Position numbers and translations under genes: made by a program
Part shown: positions 54,152-62,827 of the stretch, in pieces
Position numbering within the stretch: position 1 is the stretch's first letter
Layout: every line of letters begins with the position of its first letter
Assembly (NCBI GenBank): GCA_029262455.1
Contig: JAJCZJ010000125.1
Span: 62,001-126,000, forward strand
DNA from: Deltaproteobacteria bacterium
Lineage (GTDB): Bacteria; Desulfobacterota; Binatia; HRBIN30; CADEER01
DNA length: 64,000 nucleotides
Reading direction: 5' to 3'
Notes under the pieces: model-generated
Seen by the model: the letters and a program-made list of their open reading frames with translations, nothing else
Told to the model about the DNA's origin: nothing
The model's database searches: none

Positions 54152-54209
54152 TGCATGGACCATCTTCTAAAACACCGCGGGACAAGTTTCCCCAGCCCGC
54201 GGACCACCC
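54143..54209 (-). promoter_or_regulatory. Mutually exclusive hairpin segments of the leucine attenuator, with T-box-like core
   Basis: Segment 1 (CCGCGGG, 54202-54196) pairs perfectly with segment 2 (CCCGCGG, 54181-54175). Segment 2 pairs equally well with segment 3 (CCGCGGG, 54149-54143), which is the 5' arm of the terminator. So 1:2 allows the terminator and 2:3 prevents it, the classical attenuator topology. In addition GGGTGGTCCGCGG at 54209-54197 differs from the T-box core GGGTGGNACCGCGG by one missing A, and its UGGU could pair with the ACCA end of tRNA-Leu. Which mechanism operates cannot be decided from sequence alone. Confidence 0.72.
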
Positions 54210-54215
54210 GAGACG

Positions 54216-54305
54216 TCAGGACGTCATGGGCGCGCTCAAGCCAGGGCTCCTAAGAAGAAGAGCCAGGCTGAGAAGTTGCTCGCGCTTGACGAATGACGAC
54301 ATCAT
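54216..54305 (-). CDS. leuL: Leucine-rich leader peptide of the leuA attenuator
   Basis: A 29-codon ORF on the minus strand reads MMSSFVKREQLLSLALLLRS and then PGLSAPMTS before TGA. Six of the eight codons at positions 11-18 are leucine (CTT CTC, CTG, CTT CTT CTT) and a seventh is at 23. Its ATG overlaps the pssA stop (ATGA, 54305-54302), so ribosomes leaving pssA could re-initiate on it. It precedes the paired-hairpin region and terminator ahead of leuA. The Leu run lies in and around a weaker hairpin (54269-54260 with 54249-54239), which a stalled ribosome would open. No strong Shine-Dalgarno sequence is seen. Translation of the ORF is unproven. Confidence 0.7.
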   Translation of the reverse strand: MMSSFVKREQLLSLALLLRSPGLSAPMTS

Positions 54306-55141
54306 GATGACGAGACGCTAGAGGAGTCCCCATCCTCTGTCAAGCTGCTATCCTCTCCGCCCTTGCTGCCTCCCCCCTTGCGGCCTTCATTCAACCCAAC
54401 GAGGGAGCGGAGCGGACCAGATGCCGCATAACCAATCGCGCTCACAAAGAGAAACAGCTGCGGCTCGGCCACAAACACCAACAGCGTCAGAATCACCGCT
54501 ACGAACACCGAAAACGGCTGACGGTTGCGCATCTCCAACTCCTTGAAGCTGAAGTATTTGAACCCGCTGACCATCAGGGCTGCGGTAACGCCGCTGGCCA
54601 CCAACCACCCGGCCCGCCGCCCCGCCTCGCCTGCGACTGCCGGCACCGCATCGAAGAGGTAGACATACAGCAGGACCGAAGAAGCGATCACTTCGGCCGC
54701 TGCCGGGATCGGCAAGCCGACGAAGTTGGTTTTGGCGACATCGTCGCGTTGCACGTTGAAACGCGCCAGGCGCAGCGCCCCGAAAACCACAAATAGAGCC
54801 GCAACCAACCAGCCAAGGGTTTGCCACGGCTCGAGTGCGAAACGATAAAGCAAGAAGGCCGGGGCGACACCGAATGCGACCAAGTCGGCCAACGAGTCGT
54901 ACTGAGAGCCAAACTCAGAAGTCGACTTCGTGACGCGCGCGACCCGACCATCCAACACGTCGAACACATTGGCCGCCATGATCGCGACTGCCGCAACCAC
55001 GAAGTTGCCGCGCATACACGCGACCAGCGAATAGAAACCGCACAACAACCCGCCGGTCGTCAGCAAGTTCGGCAGGATATATACGCCACGCCGCAAGCGA
55101 CGCTCTGGAACAGTGCGAAGACGCTCACGGCCGGCAGTCAT
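54302..55141 (-). CDS. pssA: CDP-diacylglycerol-serine O-phosphatidyltransferase
   Basis: 279 residues with the CDP-alcohol phosphatidyltransferase signature DVLDGRVARVTKSTSEFGSQ then YDSLADLVAFG (D-x2-DG-x2-AR-x8-G-x3-D-x3-D). About seven membrane helices are present, and GVYILPNLLTTGGLLCGFYS at the N-terminus is typical of PssA type II. It makes phosphatidylserine from CDP-diacylglycerol and serine. The C-terminal 25 residues are unusually acidic and Ser-rich (GGEDSSLTEDGDSSSVSSS). Its stop overlaps the leucine leader ORF. Placement between ilvC and leuA is common in deltaproteobacterial genomes; psd, often present there too, is missing. Confidence 0.95.
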   Translation of the reverse strand: MTAGRERLRTVPERRLRRGVYILPNLLTTGGLLCGFYSLVACMRGNFVVAAVAIMAANVFDVLDGRVARVTKSTSEFGSQYDSLADLVAFGVAPAFLLYRFALEPWQTLGWLVAALFVVFGALRLARFNVQRDDVAKTNFVGLPIPAAAEVIASSVLLYVYLFDAVPAVAGEAGRRAGWLVASGVTAALMVSGFKYFSFKELEMRNRQPFSVFVAVILTLLVFVAEPQLFLFVSAIGYAASGPLRSLVGLNEGRKGGGSKGGEDSSLTEDGDSSSVSSS

Positions 55142-55210
55142 GAAAGCAATGTGCTCCCGTACGTGCCTGCGGATCCAGACTGCATCGGCGATGAGATCAT
55201 CACTTATTGG

Positions 55211-56227
55211 TTAGTTCTTCGAACGATCGACCAGGCGTCCCGAGCTAAGCCACGGCATCATCGAACGCAATTTGCTCCCGACCGCTTCGATCGGGTGCTT
55301 CTCGGCCTCGGTCCGCAGCTCCCCAAAGTGTGGAGATCCAACTCGATGCTCCGTCATCCACTCTTCGGCGAACTTGCCGCTTTGGATCTCGCTGAGAATT
55401 TCCTTCATTGCGGCGCGCGATTCCTTGCCGATAATCCGCTTACCGCGCGTCATGTCACCATACTCCGCTGTGTTCGAAATCGAATAGCGCATGTTGGCGA
55501 TGCCACCCTCGTACATCAGATCGACGATCAGCTTGACCTCGTGCAAGCACTCGAAATACGCCATCTCAGGGCTGTATCCAGCATCAACCAAGGTTTCGTA
55601 GCCAGCGCGAACCAACTCCGTCAGTCCTCCACACAGTACCGACTGCTCGCCGAACAAGTCGGTCTCGGTCTCTTCTTTGAACGTCGTCTCCAAGACCCCG
55701 GCGCGCGTGCCGCCGATCGCCTTGGCGTAGGCCAAGCCGACCTGACGAGTATCGCCACTGGGGTCCTGGTGAACCGCCAGCAGGCATGGAACTCCGCGGC
55801 CGTTTTCGTACTCGCTCCGCACCAGATGCCCCGGCCCCTTGGGCGCCACCATGAAAACATTGATGCCGGCGCTGGGCACAATCAGATCGAAGTGAATATT
55901 GAACCCGTGACCAAAGGCGAGATACTTGCCATCAGTCATCCCCGCCACGAGGTCTCGGGTATAGATTTCGGATCCGAGTTCGTCGGGAACCAGCACCATC
56001 ACGACCTCGGCCTTCGCCGCCGCTTCAGCCGGCTCCAATACAGTATGACCGGCTTGCTCGGCTTTCGCCCATGAGCCGCCGTCTTTCCGCAGGCCGACCA
56101 CGACGTCGATACCACTGTCGCGTAGGTTGTTCGCATGCGCGTGCCCTTGGCTGCCGTAGCCAATCACGGCTACGGTCTTGCCCTCGAGGGGAGCCGTTTC
56201 GGCATCGCTATCGTGGTAAACTTTCAT
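55211..56227 (-). CDS. ilvC: Ketol-acid reductoisomerase (class I)
   Basis: 338 residues, the length of class I enzymes. [19 protein letters not shown] is the NADPH-binding Rossmann loop, with [15 protein letters not shown] following; [20 protein letters not shown]-like [15 protein letters not shown], the metal-binding [17 protein letters not shown] and SAAMKEIL-like segments complete the enzyme. It makes 2,3-dihydroxyisovalerate and the isoleucine analogue in branched-chain amino acid synthesis. The ATG overlaps the ilvH stop (ATGA, 56224-56227). Confidence 0.97.
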   Translation of the reverse strand: MKVYHDSDAETAPLEGKTVAVIGYGSQGHAHANNLRDSGIDVVVGLRKDGGSWAKAEQAGHTVLEPAEAAAKAEVVMVLVPDELGSEIYTRDLVAGMTDGKYLAFGHGFNIHFDLIVPSAGINVFMVAPKGPGHLVRSEYENGRGVPCLLAVHQDPSGDTRQVGLAYAKAIGGTRAGVLETTFKEETETDLFGEQSVLCGGLTELVRAGYETLVDAGYSPEMAYFECLHEVKLIVDLMYEGGIANMRYSISNTAEYGDMTRGKRIIGKESRAAMKEILSEIQSGKFAEEWMTEHRVGSPHFGELRTEAEKHPIEAVGSKLRSMMPWLSSGRLVDRSKN

Positions 56228-56742
56228 GCTACTTTCTCCTTCTCGTCGCGGGCAGTCGTCAGGAGCTGCATCCCGCGATGCATCGCCACCGTTCCGGTAC
56301 GCGCGATCTCCTGGATTCCAAGTGGCTTCAACAGTTCTAGAAGCGCACCGATCTTGTCTTTTGTGCCGGTCACTTCAATCAGGAAGGACTCCGGACTCAC
56401 ATCAATGATTCGGCCGCGGAAGATCTCGATAATCTTCGAGACTTCACCGCGGTTGTCGCGGTCCGCACGCACCTTGATGAGCGCGAGCTCCCGCTCTACG
56501 TGGGTGGCCTTGTTGAAATCAGTGACGCGGATCACGTTGATCAGCTTGTTGAGCTGCTGGGTGATCTGATCGAGGACTTGATCGTCACCGCGCGTCACCA
56601 GTGTGAGGCGCGACACTTTCGAGTCCATCGTCTCGGCTACCGTTAGGCTCTCGATATTGAACCCGCGCCCACTGAACAAACCGGCAATGCGCGCCAAAAC
56701 GCCAAACTGATTTTCGACGAGGACAGATATTGTGTGTCGCAT
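56224..56742 (-). CDS. ilvH: Acetolactate synthase small (regulatory) subunit
   Basis: 172 residues: N-terminal ACT domain [37 protein letters not shown] followed by the second ACT-like domain with [14 protein letters not shown] and [19 protein letters not shown]. It binds valine and activates the large subunit. The catalytic subunit gene ilvB, which normally sits directly upstream, is not present; a DUF465 gene is found there instead. It overlaps ilvC. Confidence 0.95.
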   Translation of the reverse strand: MRHTISVLVENQFGVLARIAGLFSGRGFNIESLTVAETMDSKVSRLTLVTRGDDQVLDQITQQLNKLINVIRVTDFNKATHVERELALIKVRADRDNRGEVSKIIEIFRGRIIDVSPESFLIEVTGTKDKIGALLELLKPLGIQEIARTGTVAMHRGMQLLTTARDEKEKVA

Positions 56743-56805
56743 CTCAACCTCGCCCTGCTGTCCAGGCGCGGATTTGCACAGCGCCCGGCATGCTCTCAGA
56801 ACCTG

Positions 56806-57036
56806 CTAGGCGCTTGCGGATCGGTGTCGGGCCAAAATCTCCATGATGCGATCTTTACCGGCCAACTTGATCTTCTGGATTCGCTTCTTTTCGAGATCCT
56901 GTTCGGGGGTCAAGACTGCCTTGCGCTGGAAGCCATCGAGCTGTCTTTCGAGATCTAGGTGCTCGTTGTAATACTTCTTGAGCTCCTCATCCCGATTGAC
57001 CAGGGTTTTTATCAACTCTTCGTCTCGTTTCTCCAA
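56806..57036 (-). CDS. DUF465/YdcH-family small coiled-coil protein
   Basis: 76 residues, charged and helical, with the family pattern LVNRDEELKKYYNEHLDLERQLDGF and LEKKRIQKIKLAGKDRIMEIL. It is a short, probably cytoplasmic coiled-coil protein of unknown function found widely in proteobacteria and relatives. It lies between tsaB and ilvH on the same strand with gaps of 68 and 63 bases. Confidence 0.85.
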   Translation of the reverse strand: MEKRDEELIKTLVNRDEELKKYYNEHLDLERQLDGFQRKAVLTPEQDLEKKRIQKIKLAGKDRIMEILARHRSASA

Positions 57037-57104
57037 TTCCTATACTCCCGAGGTTACAAGCCGAGGTGTAGCCTAGCCCACCCGCGGTGTCAATTTTGGT
57101 TTTC

Positions 57105-57788
57105 TCACGACTGTCGCTTGATCTCGGCTTCCGACGCGCGGCAATACCGGGGCGCCAGCGCTGCAACATCCTCTCGCCCCGATCGCTCGTAGAGTCGCCG
57201 GCCACACACGGCCACAGCAAGGCCCCGAGGGTGGTACTCAGCGAAGGGCAAAATCTCAACCTGACCGCCGAATTTCTCGACCCACAGGGCCCTGTACGGC
57301 TCCACCCCATCCCCTAGCAGAACACCAGCGGTCCCCACCGCAGCCGCCAGTCCCTCCGGTGCTGCCGCACGATCATCTACGAGGCGCACTAGATTGCCCC
57401 CTGCATGGCGAAACGCCGCGCCGTAGACCTCGCCTTTGCGCGCATCGAGAATCGGGCAGATCGCGCCCTCGCGGGGCCCCGCCACGAATGCCAACGCCTC
57501 CAACGTCGAAACGCCGACGACCGGGCAACCCATCGAGATCGCGAAGCCTTTAGCAATGCTGAGGCCAACCCGCAGGCCGGTAAACGACCCCGGCCCGACC
57601 GACACAGCGATCAGCTCGATATCACCAATCGCACAGCCGGCTGTCTGCAAGGCCTCGTCGACCATCGGTAGCACCGAGGGGGCCAGGCTCCCGCGAACCG
57701 CCTGCGACAGCTCGCTCAGCTGGCGGTCCCCATCCAGAACTCCGACACTAGCCGTGCGGGTCGCTGTGTCGAGACCGAGGACAATCAC
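57105..57788 (-). CDS. tsaB: tRNA threonylcarbamoyladenosine biosynthesis protein TsaB
   Basis: 227 residues of the ASKHA fold with the TsaB N-terminus MIVLGLDTATRTASVGVL and the signature GPGSFTGLRVGLSIAKGFA, and GVSTLEALAF. It lacks the metal-binding His pair of TsaD, as expected for the partner subunit. With TsaD and TsaE it forms t6A37 in tRNAs. It lies 48 bases after rseP. Some TsaB proteins are followed by rimI; none is seen here. Confidence 0.92.
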   Translation of the reverse strand: MIVLGLDTATRTASVGVLDGDRQLSELSQAVRGSLAPSVLPMVDEALQTAGCAIGDIELIAVSVGPGSFTGLRVGLSIAKGFAISMGCPVVGVSTLEALAFVAGPREGAICPILDARKGEVYGAAFRHAGGNLVRLVDDRAAAPEGLAAAVGTAGVLLGDGVEPYRALWVEKFGGQVEILPFAEYHPRGLAVAVCGRRLYERSGREDVAALAPRYCRASEAEIKRQS

Positions 57789-57836
57789 AGAACAACGCGA
57801 GTCTTACACCCCGAGCGCAGACGCCCGGCGTCGAGC

Positions 57837-58916
57837 TCAGCCTTCGCCTCGCAAGAACCGGCCGATATCGTTGTAAAAGGCAAACGCCATCAAACTGATC
57901 AGGATCGCCAAGCCGACCTGTTGCGCGACCTCGCGATGGCGCAATTCTAGAGGTCGCCGGCGCACTCCTTCGATGAGGAAGAACAGCAAGTGTCCTCCGT
58001 CCAGCACGGGAATCGGAAGCAAGTTGAGAACACCCAAGTTAACGCTGATGAAGCTCATCAGCCCCACCACCGCCTCGATCCCTACCTGGGCCTGCTTGTG
58101 CACGGTCTGCGCAATCAAAATGGGGCCACCCAGCTCGCTTCCCGGGATTTTGAACGTGATCATCTTATAGAATCCCAGTGCAACGGTCTGGGTGAGCCAC
58201 ACCGTATGTTCGAAGCCCTCGACAAAAGACTCGACGACGCCTGCCGGTCTTCGCGCTGGCGCCGGCATGATACCAACCGCGAAGTAGGGCTGCTCTCCCT
58301 CGATCTTTTCCTTGAAGAGATTCTCGACGTCCTGGCGAACCGGCGTTACCGCGATCGCGACTTCGGCATCTCCGCGCTCCACTGTGACCGCAAGCTCGCG
58401 CCCCTCACTCTCGCGTATGTTCTTTGCGAGATCGCCCCACGAAACGATCGTTTCTCCATCGATGTCCGTCACGATATCGCCGACCTGGAAACCAGCCTTC
58501 TCCGCCGGTTTCCCGTCGAGCAGGGCTCCGATCTCGGCCTTGTCGTTCGGAATCGGTAGCCCCGAGGACAAGTACAAAACGGATGTTGCGAGAAACGCAA
58601 ACAACAGATTGAACACCGGTCCCGCGAGCACGATCGCGCACCTCTTCCAAAGAGGTTGGTGAGAAAACGAGATCGCTTCGTCTACCGGCTCGTCGCTATC
58701 AGGGTCCTCGCCAACCATCTTGACGAAACCGCCAAGCGGAACTGCGCTCAGGACATACTCAGTGCCATTCACCGTCTTGCCGAATAGTGTCGGGCCAAAC
58801 CCCACGGAAAACTTGAGAACTCCGACGCCGCACTTCTTGGCAACGATAAAGTGTCCGAACTCGTGCACCACGATCAGTACACCGAGGACGACGATGACGG
58901 CCAAAACCCCCGTCAT
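57837..58916 (-). CDS. rseP: RseP-type site-2 membrane zinc protease (M50)
   Basis: 359 residues with HEFGH (His18, His22) in the first helix, FSVGFGPTLF, one visible PDZ domain (about 120-200, with PAEKAGFQVGDIVTDIDG), a MSFISVNLGVLNLLPIPVLDGGHLLFF block containing the third zinc ligand LDG, and about four membrane helices. It cleaves membrane-embedded anti-sigma factors after a first cut by DegS-like proteases. The protein is shorter than the two-PDZ E. coli form (450 residues). It follows cdsA with a gap of 171 bases where dxr is usually found. Confidence 0.93.
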   Translation of the reverse strand: MTGVLAVIVVLGVLIVVHEFGHFIVAKKCGVGVLKFSVGFGPTLFGKTVNGTEYVLSAVPLGGFVKMVGEDPDSDEPVDEAISFSHQPLWKRCAIVLAGPVFNLLFAFLATSVLYLSSGLPIPNDKAEIGALLDGKPAEKAGFQVGDIVTDIDGETIVSWGDLAKNIRESEGRELAVTVERGDAEVAIAVTPVRQDVENLFKEKIEGEQPYFAVGIMPAPARRPAGVVESFVEGFEHTVWLTQTVALGFYKMITFKIPGSELGGPILIAQTVHKQAQVGIEAVVGLMSFISVNLGVLNLLPIPVLDGGHLLFFLIEGVRRRPLELRHREVAQQVGLAILISLMAFAFYNDIGRFLRGEG

Positions 58917-59087
58917 GAGAACAAACCATTTCTAGTGGACATTACGACGTCCTTGGGCCGACAGCCTCACGACTTGCCGGCTCTCTCTTCGAATCGCGGG
59001 GCGCATGAGACTGTAGGTTCAGCGTTTTCTGCTTTCGTTGCAACTGTCGTGGTCCCGCGAGCCTTCGCGGGTCCCTCCAAATCTCAG

Positions 59088-59882
59088 CTAGAAGGAGACT
59101 CTATAATAATACAGGATGGCCACCGGGAAAAGCAGACTATCGATCCGGTCCAAAACTCCGCCGTGCCCCGGAAAGATCCATCCGGACTCCTTGGTATCAA
59201 ACGCCCGCTTGAGGGCCGACTCACACAGATCGCCCAATTGCCCCACGGCCGCTAGAAGAATCGCCAATACGACCATCGTGGAAACTGCCTCGGCCGGAAA
59301 CAGCAGCTTTTGACAGACCGCTCCTGCCACCGCGGCCGTGACAAGGCTACCGACCGCCCCTTCGACGGTTTTGCCAGGGCTCACCCGTGGCATCAGCTTG
59401 CGACGGCCGAAGCTCTTGCCGGCGAAGTAAGCACCCGTGTCGCTCGACATGCCGTTCGCTATGATAAATGTGATCCAGTAGGGCCCGCCGTCCAGGTGGC
59501 GCAGCCATACAAAATGCGCCAAAATCGTAACGTATAGAATCCCCATGACGGAAAGCGCCGCGTTGGCAACACCGACCTTCAAGTCGACAGGCCGCAACAC
59601 GATCCCCGCTAGGAGACCTGCTACGGCCGTGGTCAGAGCCGCGGCCAACGGCAGCCCCGGCTCGACGATCCACACCGCGACCATCATCACCAAGGCACCG
59701 CAACCGAATCCGAGCGCCTGATCGGCGCGCTGCCGTTGCAGCGCCATTCCCAAGTACTCGGCGAGGGCAACCAATCCAAGAACGAGGATCAGACACGACA
59801 ATACGGCTGGCGGCGCGACAAAGACGATCGCCAGTAGAAGCGGAATCGCAACCGCTGCCGTCGCCAAGCGAGCGCCGAGCAT
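59088..59882 (-). CDS. cdsA: Phosphatidate cytidylyltransferase
   Basis: 264 residues, about eight membrane helices. The C-terminal signature is SALKRAFDTKESGWIFPGHG followed by GVLDRIDSLLF, in which the usual Lys-Asp is Lys-Glu. GAYFAGKSFGRRKLMPRVSP and TVEGAVGS match the CdsA core. It makes CDP-diacylglycerol, the substrate for PssA encoded further downstream. It starts 3 bases after uppS. Confidence 0.93.
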   Translation of the reverse strand: MLGARLATAAVAIPLLLAIVFVAPPAVLSCLILVLGLVALAEYLGMALQRQRADQALGFGCGALVMMVAVWIVEPGLPLAAALTTAVAGLLAGIVLRPVDLKVGVANAALSVMGILYVTILAHFVWLRHLDGGPYWITFIIANGMSSDTGAYFAGKSFGRRKLMPRVSPGKTVEGAVGSLVTAAVAGAVCQKLLFPAEAVSTMVVLAILLAAVGQLGDLCESALKRAFDTKESGWIFPGHGGVLDRIDSLLFPVAILYYYRVSF

Positions 59883-59885
59883 TGT

Positions 59886-60647
59886 TCAGTGCGCCGCTTG
59901 CCGTCGCGGCTCGTCGAGTACTCGGCCAAATCGGCGTACGCGCCTCTGAAACTCCTCGAGAGCCGCAACATACTCCGGCTCGCGAAAGTCCGGCCACAAC
60001 GCATCGGTCACGAAGATTTCGGTATAAGCTAGCTGCCACAAGAAGAAGTTTGAGATCCTCATCTCGCCACTCGTACGGATCAACAGATCCGGATCCGGTA
60101 TCCCGGCGGTGCCAAGGGAATCCGAGATCGCGGCCTCGTCGATGTCTTCGACAGCCAAGCGACCGGCAGCAACCTCGCGGCCCAACATACGTGCAGCATT
60201 GACCAAATCTTCGCGACCACCGTAGCTGACACACAAACCCACTGTGAGACGGCGGTTATCCCGCGTGCGCTCGATCGCGGCTTCAAGCTCTTCGCGCACC
60301 GAGTCCGGCAGCCGCGCGGTATCACCAATCGCCACGACGCGGACTTCGTTGTTCATCATGCGCTCGATTTCGGTCCGCAGATATCGACGCAGGAGGCTCA
60401 TCAGAGCGTTGACCTCACGGCGCGGCCGCGCCCAATTCTCGGTCGAGAAGGCGAACAGGCTCAGGTACGGAATACCGAGCTTGCGTGTTGCTTCCACGAT
60501 TGCTCGCACCGAGTCCTTACCGCGCTTGTGCCCCTCGACGCGCGACATGCCGCGCTGTTGGGCCCAGCGGCCGTTGCCGTCCATGATCACCGCCACGTGT
60601 TGCGGCAGGCGGCTCATGTCCAGACTCGAAGTGTCGATCTCAGCCAC
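59886..60647 (-). CDS. uppS: Isoprenyl transferase (undecaprenyl diphosphate synthase)
   Basis: 253 residues with HVAVIMDGNGRWA (catalytic Asp in MDGNGRW), GHKRGKDSVRAIVEA, YLSLFAFSTENW RRP-type PRREVNALM segment, LCVSYGGREDLVNA and the closing DLLIRTSGEMRISNFFLWQLAYTE. It condenses isopentenyl diphosphate onto farnesyl diphosphate to make the C55 carrier used for peptidoglycan and, here, for Ara4N transfer. It is 6 bases after frr. Confidence 0.96.
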   Translation of the reverse strand: MAEIDTSSLDMSRLPQHVAVIMDGNGRWAQQRGMSRVEGHKRGKDSVRAIVEATRKLGIPYLSLFAFSTENWARPRREVNALMSLLRRYLRTEIERMMNNEVRVVAIGDTARLPDSVREELEAAIERTRDNRRLTVGLCVSYGGREDLVNAARMLGREVAAGRLAVEDIDEAAISDSLGTAGIPDPDLLIRTSGEMRISNFFLWQLAYTEIFVTDALWPDFREPEYVAALEEFQRRVRRFGRVLDEPRRQAAH

Positions 60648-60653
60648 GGCGCC

Positions 60654-61211
60654 TCAGACCTCCATAATTTCTTCTTCTTTGGCCTTCAGTACCTGATCGA
60701 GCTTGTCGGTGTACTCTTTGGTCAGCTCCTGGGTCTTTTCTTGACCACGCCGCAAGTCATCCTCGGTGATTTCCTTGTCCTTCTGAAGCGACTTGAGCAA
60801 TTCGTTGGCATCGCGCCGATGACTGCGGACAGAAACGCGATAGTCCTCGGCCACTTTACGAATCTGTTTGACCAGCTCTCGGCGACGGTCCTCGGTCAGC
60901 TCGGGAATCGGCACCCGAACGACCTTACCGTCGTTGGCCGGCGTCAGGCCGAGATCCGCCAGCATGATGCCCTTTTCGATCGCTGGGATCGAGCCCTGAT
61001 CGAAGGGCTGTAGCAACAATAAGCGCGGTTCCGGAACGGCTATCGTCGACACCTGATTCAACGGAGTCTGAGCTCCGTAGTATTCGACCATTACCCCACC
61101 GAGCAGGGCCGCAGACGCTCGGCCGGTCCGCGTCCGCATGAGGTCGCGCCGCATCGCATCGACCGTCTGCTCCATCTCTTGCCGCAGGTCTTTGACGATC
61201 TCGTCTAGCAT
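60654..61211 (-). CDS. frr: Ribosome recycling factor
   Basis: 185 residues, the standard RRF length. It has MRRDLMRTRTGRASAALLGG, YYGAQTPLNQVSTIAVPEPR, IPELTEDRRRELVKQIRKVAEDYRVSVRSHRRDAN and the C-terminal helix ending EEEIMEV. With EF-G it splits the post-termination ribosome. It lies in the conserved pyrH-frr-uppS order, with a gap of 50 bases to pyrH. Confidence 0.97.
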   Translation of the reverse strand: MLDEIVKDLRQEMEQTVDAMRRDLMRTRTGRASAALLGGVMVEYYGAQTPLNQVSTIAVPEPRLLLLQPFDQGSIPAIEKGIMLADLGLTPANDGKVVRVPIPELTEDRRRELVKQIRKVAEDYRVSVRSHRRDANELLKSLQKDKEITEDDLRRGQEKTQELTKEYTDKLDQVLKAKEEEIMEV

Positions 61212-61261
61212 CTGCCTGTTTTACCCCGTATCGGAAGGCAGGTCCACGTCAGCCCGCCAGT

Positions 61262-62020
61262 CTAGTTGACCAGCGTCCCCAGGCTCTCGCCACGTGCCGC
61301 ACGCTCGATGTTGCCTTTGCACATCAGATCAAAAACCATAATGGGCAACGCGTTTTCCATGCAAAGCGTCACTGCGGTCGCATCCATTACCTTGAGTCCT
61401 TTCGCAATGAACTCGGAGTACGACAGGTGGTCAAAGCGCACCGCCTCTGGATTTACGGTCGGATCGGAATCATAGATTCCATCGACCTTGGTCGCCTTGA
61501 AAATCACTTCCGCACCAATCTCCGCGGCGCGAAGCGCCGCCGCCGTATCGGTACTGAAATACGGGTTCCCAGTCCCCGCCGCGAAGATCACGATGCGACC
61601 CTTCTCGAGATGGCGCATCGCTCGGCGGCGGATATACGGCTCGGCGATCGCATGGATCTCGAGAGCAGACATCACCCGCGTTTGCACACCGATCTTCTCG
61701 AGCGCGTTCTGCATCGCCAACGCATTGATGACTGTAGCGAGCATTCCCATGTAGTCGCCGGTCGCGCGCTCAACCCCTTCGGTCGCAGCACGGACACCGC
61801 GGTAGATGTTGCCACCGCCGATGACCAAGGCGATTTCGAGACCGAGGGCGTGAACCCGTTCGACCTCAGAGGCTACCGCTTGGATCGTTTCCGCTTCGAT
61901 GCCGTAGTTGGCACCACCCATCAAAGCTTCGCCACTCAGCTTGAGCATGATGCGGCGATACTGGCCCGCTCCGCTGGCGGCTGACCGCGCCATCCCATCC
62001 GAGCCTCGATTAGCCTGCAT
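61262..62020 (-). CDS. pyrH: UMP kinase
   Basis: 252 residues from the ATG at 62020; a second ATG at 61993 lies nearer the conserved start [79 protein letters not shown] and the C-terminal [20 protein letters not shown] are typical of bacterial UMP kinases. It phosphorylates UMP to UDP in pyrimidine nucleotide synthesis. A terminator-like hairpin lies between tsf and this gene, so it probably has its own promoter. Confidence 0.96.
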   Translation of the reverse strand: MQANRGSDGMARSAASGAGQYRRIMLKLSGEALMGGANYGIEAETIQAVASEVERVHALGLEIALVIGGGNIYRGVRAATEGVERATGDYMGMLATVINALAMQNALEKIGVQTRVMSALEIHAIAEPYIRRRAMRHLEKGRIVIFAAGTGNPYFSTDTAAALRAAEIGAEVIFKATKVDGIYDSDPTVNPEAVRFDHLSYSEFIAKGLKVMDATAVTLCMENALPIMVFDLMCKGNIERAARGESLGTLVN

Positions 62021-62135
62021 ACCCTACCAGTATTCCAACGCCGAGCGATCCGCCAGCAGTCCCCCGCGATTCACTCGAGATTCCTCAAAGTGCTCCGCCG
62101 CAAGCCCAGCCGATCATCGAGGCAACGTCAATCCC

Positions 62136-62172
62136 AAAAATGACACAAGTGAGATCGCCGATACGATCTCAC
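62136..62172 (-). terminator. Probable intrinsic terminator between tsf and pyrH
   Basis: On the minus strand GTGAGATCG / CGATCTCAC (62172-62164 with 62157-62149) forms a 9-base perfect stem with a six-base loop, followed by TTGTGTCATTTTT. The T run is interrupted, so partial read-through is likely. It lies about 45 bases after the tsf stop. Confidence 0.65.
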
Positions 62173-62215
62173 GCCAACACTCGTCGAGCCTCTGCGGGTG
62201 TCAGAAACCGACTGA

Positions 62216-62827
62216 CTAAGCGTCGGCTGAATCGTCGCCCAGCTGAAAGCGGGCAAACCGGCGTACCACGAGGTTCTCGCCAAATTTTGAAATTGCGTCT
62301 GTCACCAGATCGCCGATCTTCTTGTCCGAGTCCTTGATGTAGACCTGTTCGAGCAAGCAAATCTCGCTGTAGAACTTCTCGAGCTTGCCGGCGACGATCT
62401 TCTCAATCACCTTCTCAGGCTTGCCCGACTCGGCCGCCTGGTTCTTGAAGATCGAACACTCCTGATCGACGATATCGGCCGGTACCTCTTCGCGGCTCAC
62501 ATAGCGCGGATTGGCAGCTGCCACTTGCATCGCGATCTCTTTGACCAAGCCTTGGAAGTCATCCGTCCGAGCGACGAAGTCCGTCTCACAGTTGACCTCG
62601 ACCAGGACGCCGATTTTTCCGTTGCCGTGGATATACGATCCGACGACACCGTCACCTGCCGAGCGCCCAGCCCGCTTGGCAGCTGCTGCCAAACCCTTCT
62701 CACGCAAGAAGACGGTTGCCTTGTCGACATCGCCCCCAACCTCGGAGAGGGCCTTCTTGCAGTCCATCATGCCCGCACCGGTGCGCTCGCGAAGCTCGCG
62801 CACCATGCCCGAAGTAACGCCGCTCAC
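62216..62827 (-). CDS. tsf: Elongation factor Ts (short form)
   Basis: 203 residues. The N-terminal UBA-like domain has [19 protein letters not shown] and the core has [19 protein letters not shown], both family signatures. The length matches the short one-core-domain forms found in several phyla (E. coli EF-Ts is 283). It recycles EF-Tu. The ATG overlaps the rpsB stop (ATGA, 62824-62827). Confidence 0.96.
   Translation of the reverse strand: MSGVTSGMVRELRERTGAGMMDCKKALSEVGGDVDKATVFLREKGLAAAAKRAGRSAGDGVVGSYIHGNGKIGVLVEVNCETDFVARTDDFQGLVKEIAMQVAAANPRYVSREEVPADIVDQECSIFKNQAAESGKPEKVIEKIVAGKLEKFYSEICLLEQVYIKDSDKKIGDLVTDAISKFGENLVVRRFARFQLGDDSADA

Noticed and set aside
59054-59071. CCCGCGA/TCGCGGG hairpin as a terminator after cdsA
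   Set aside because: No T-tract on either strand; only a 7-base stem.
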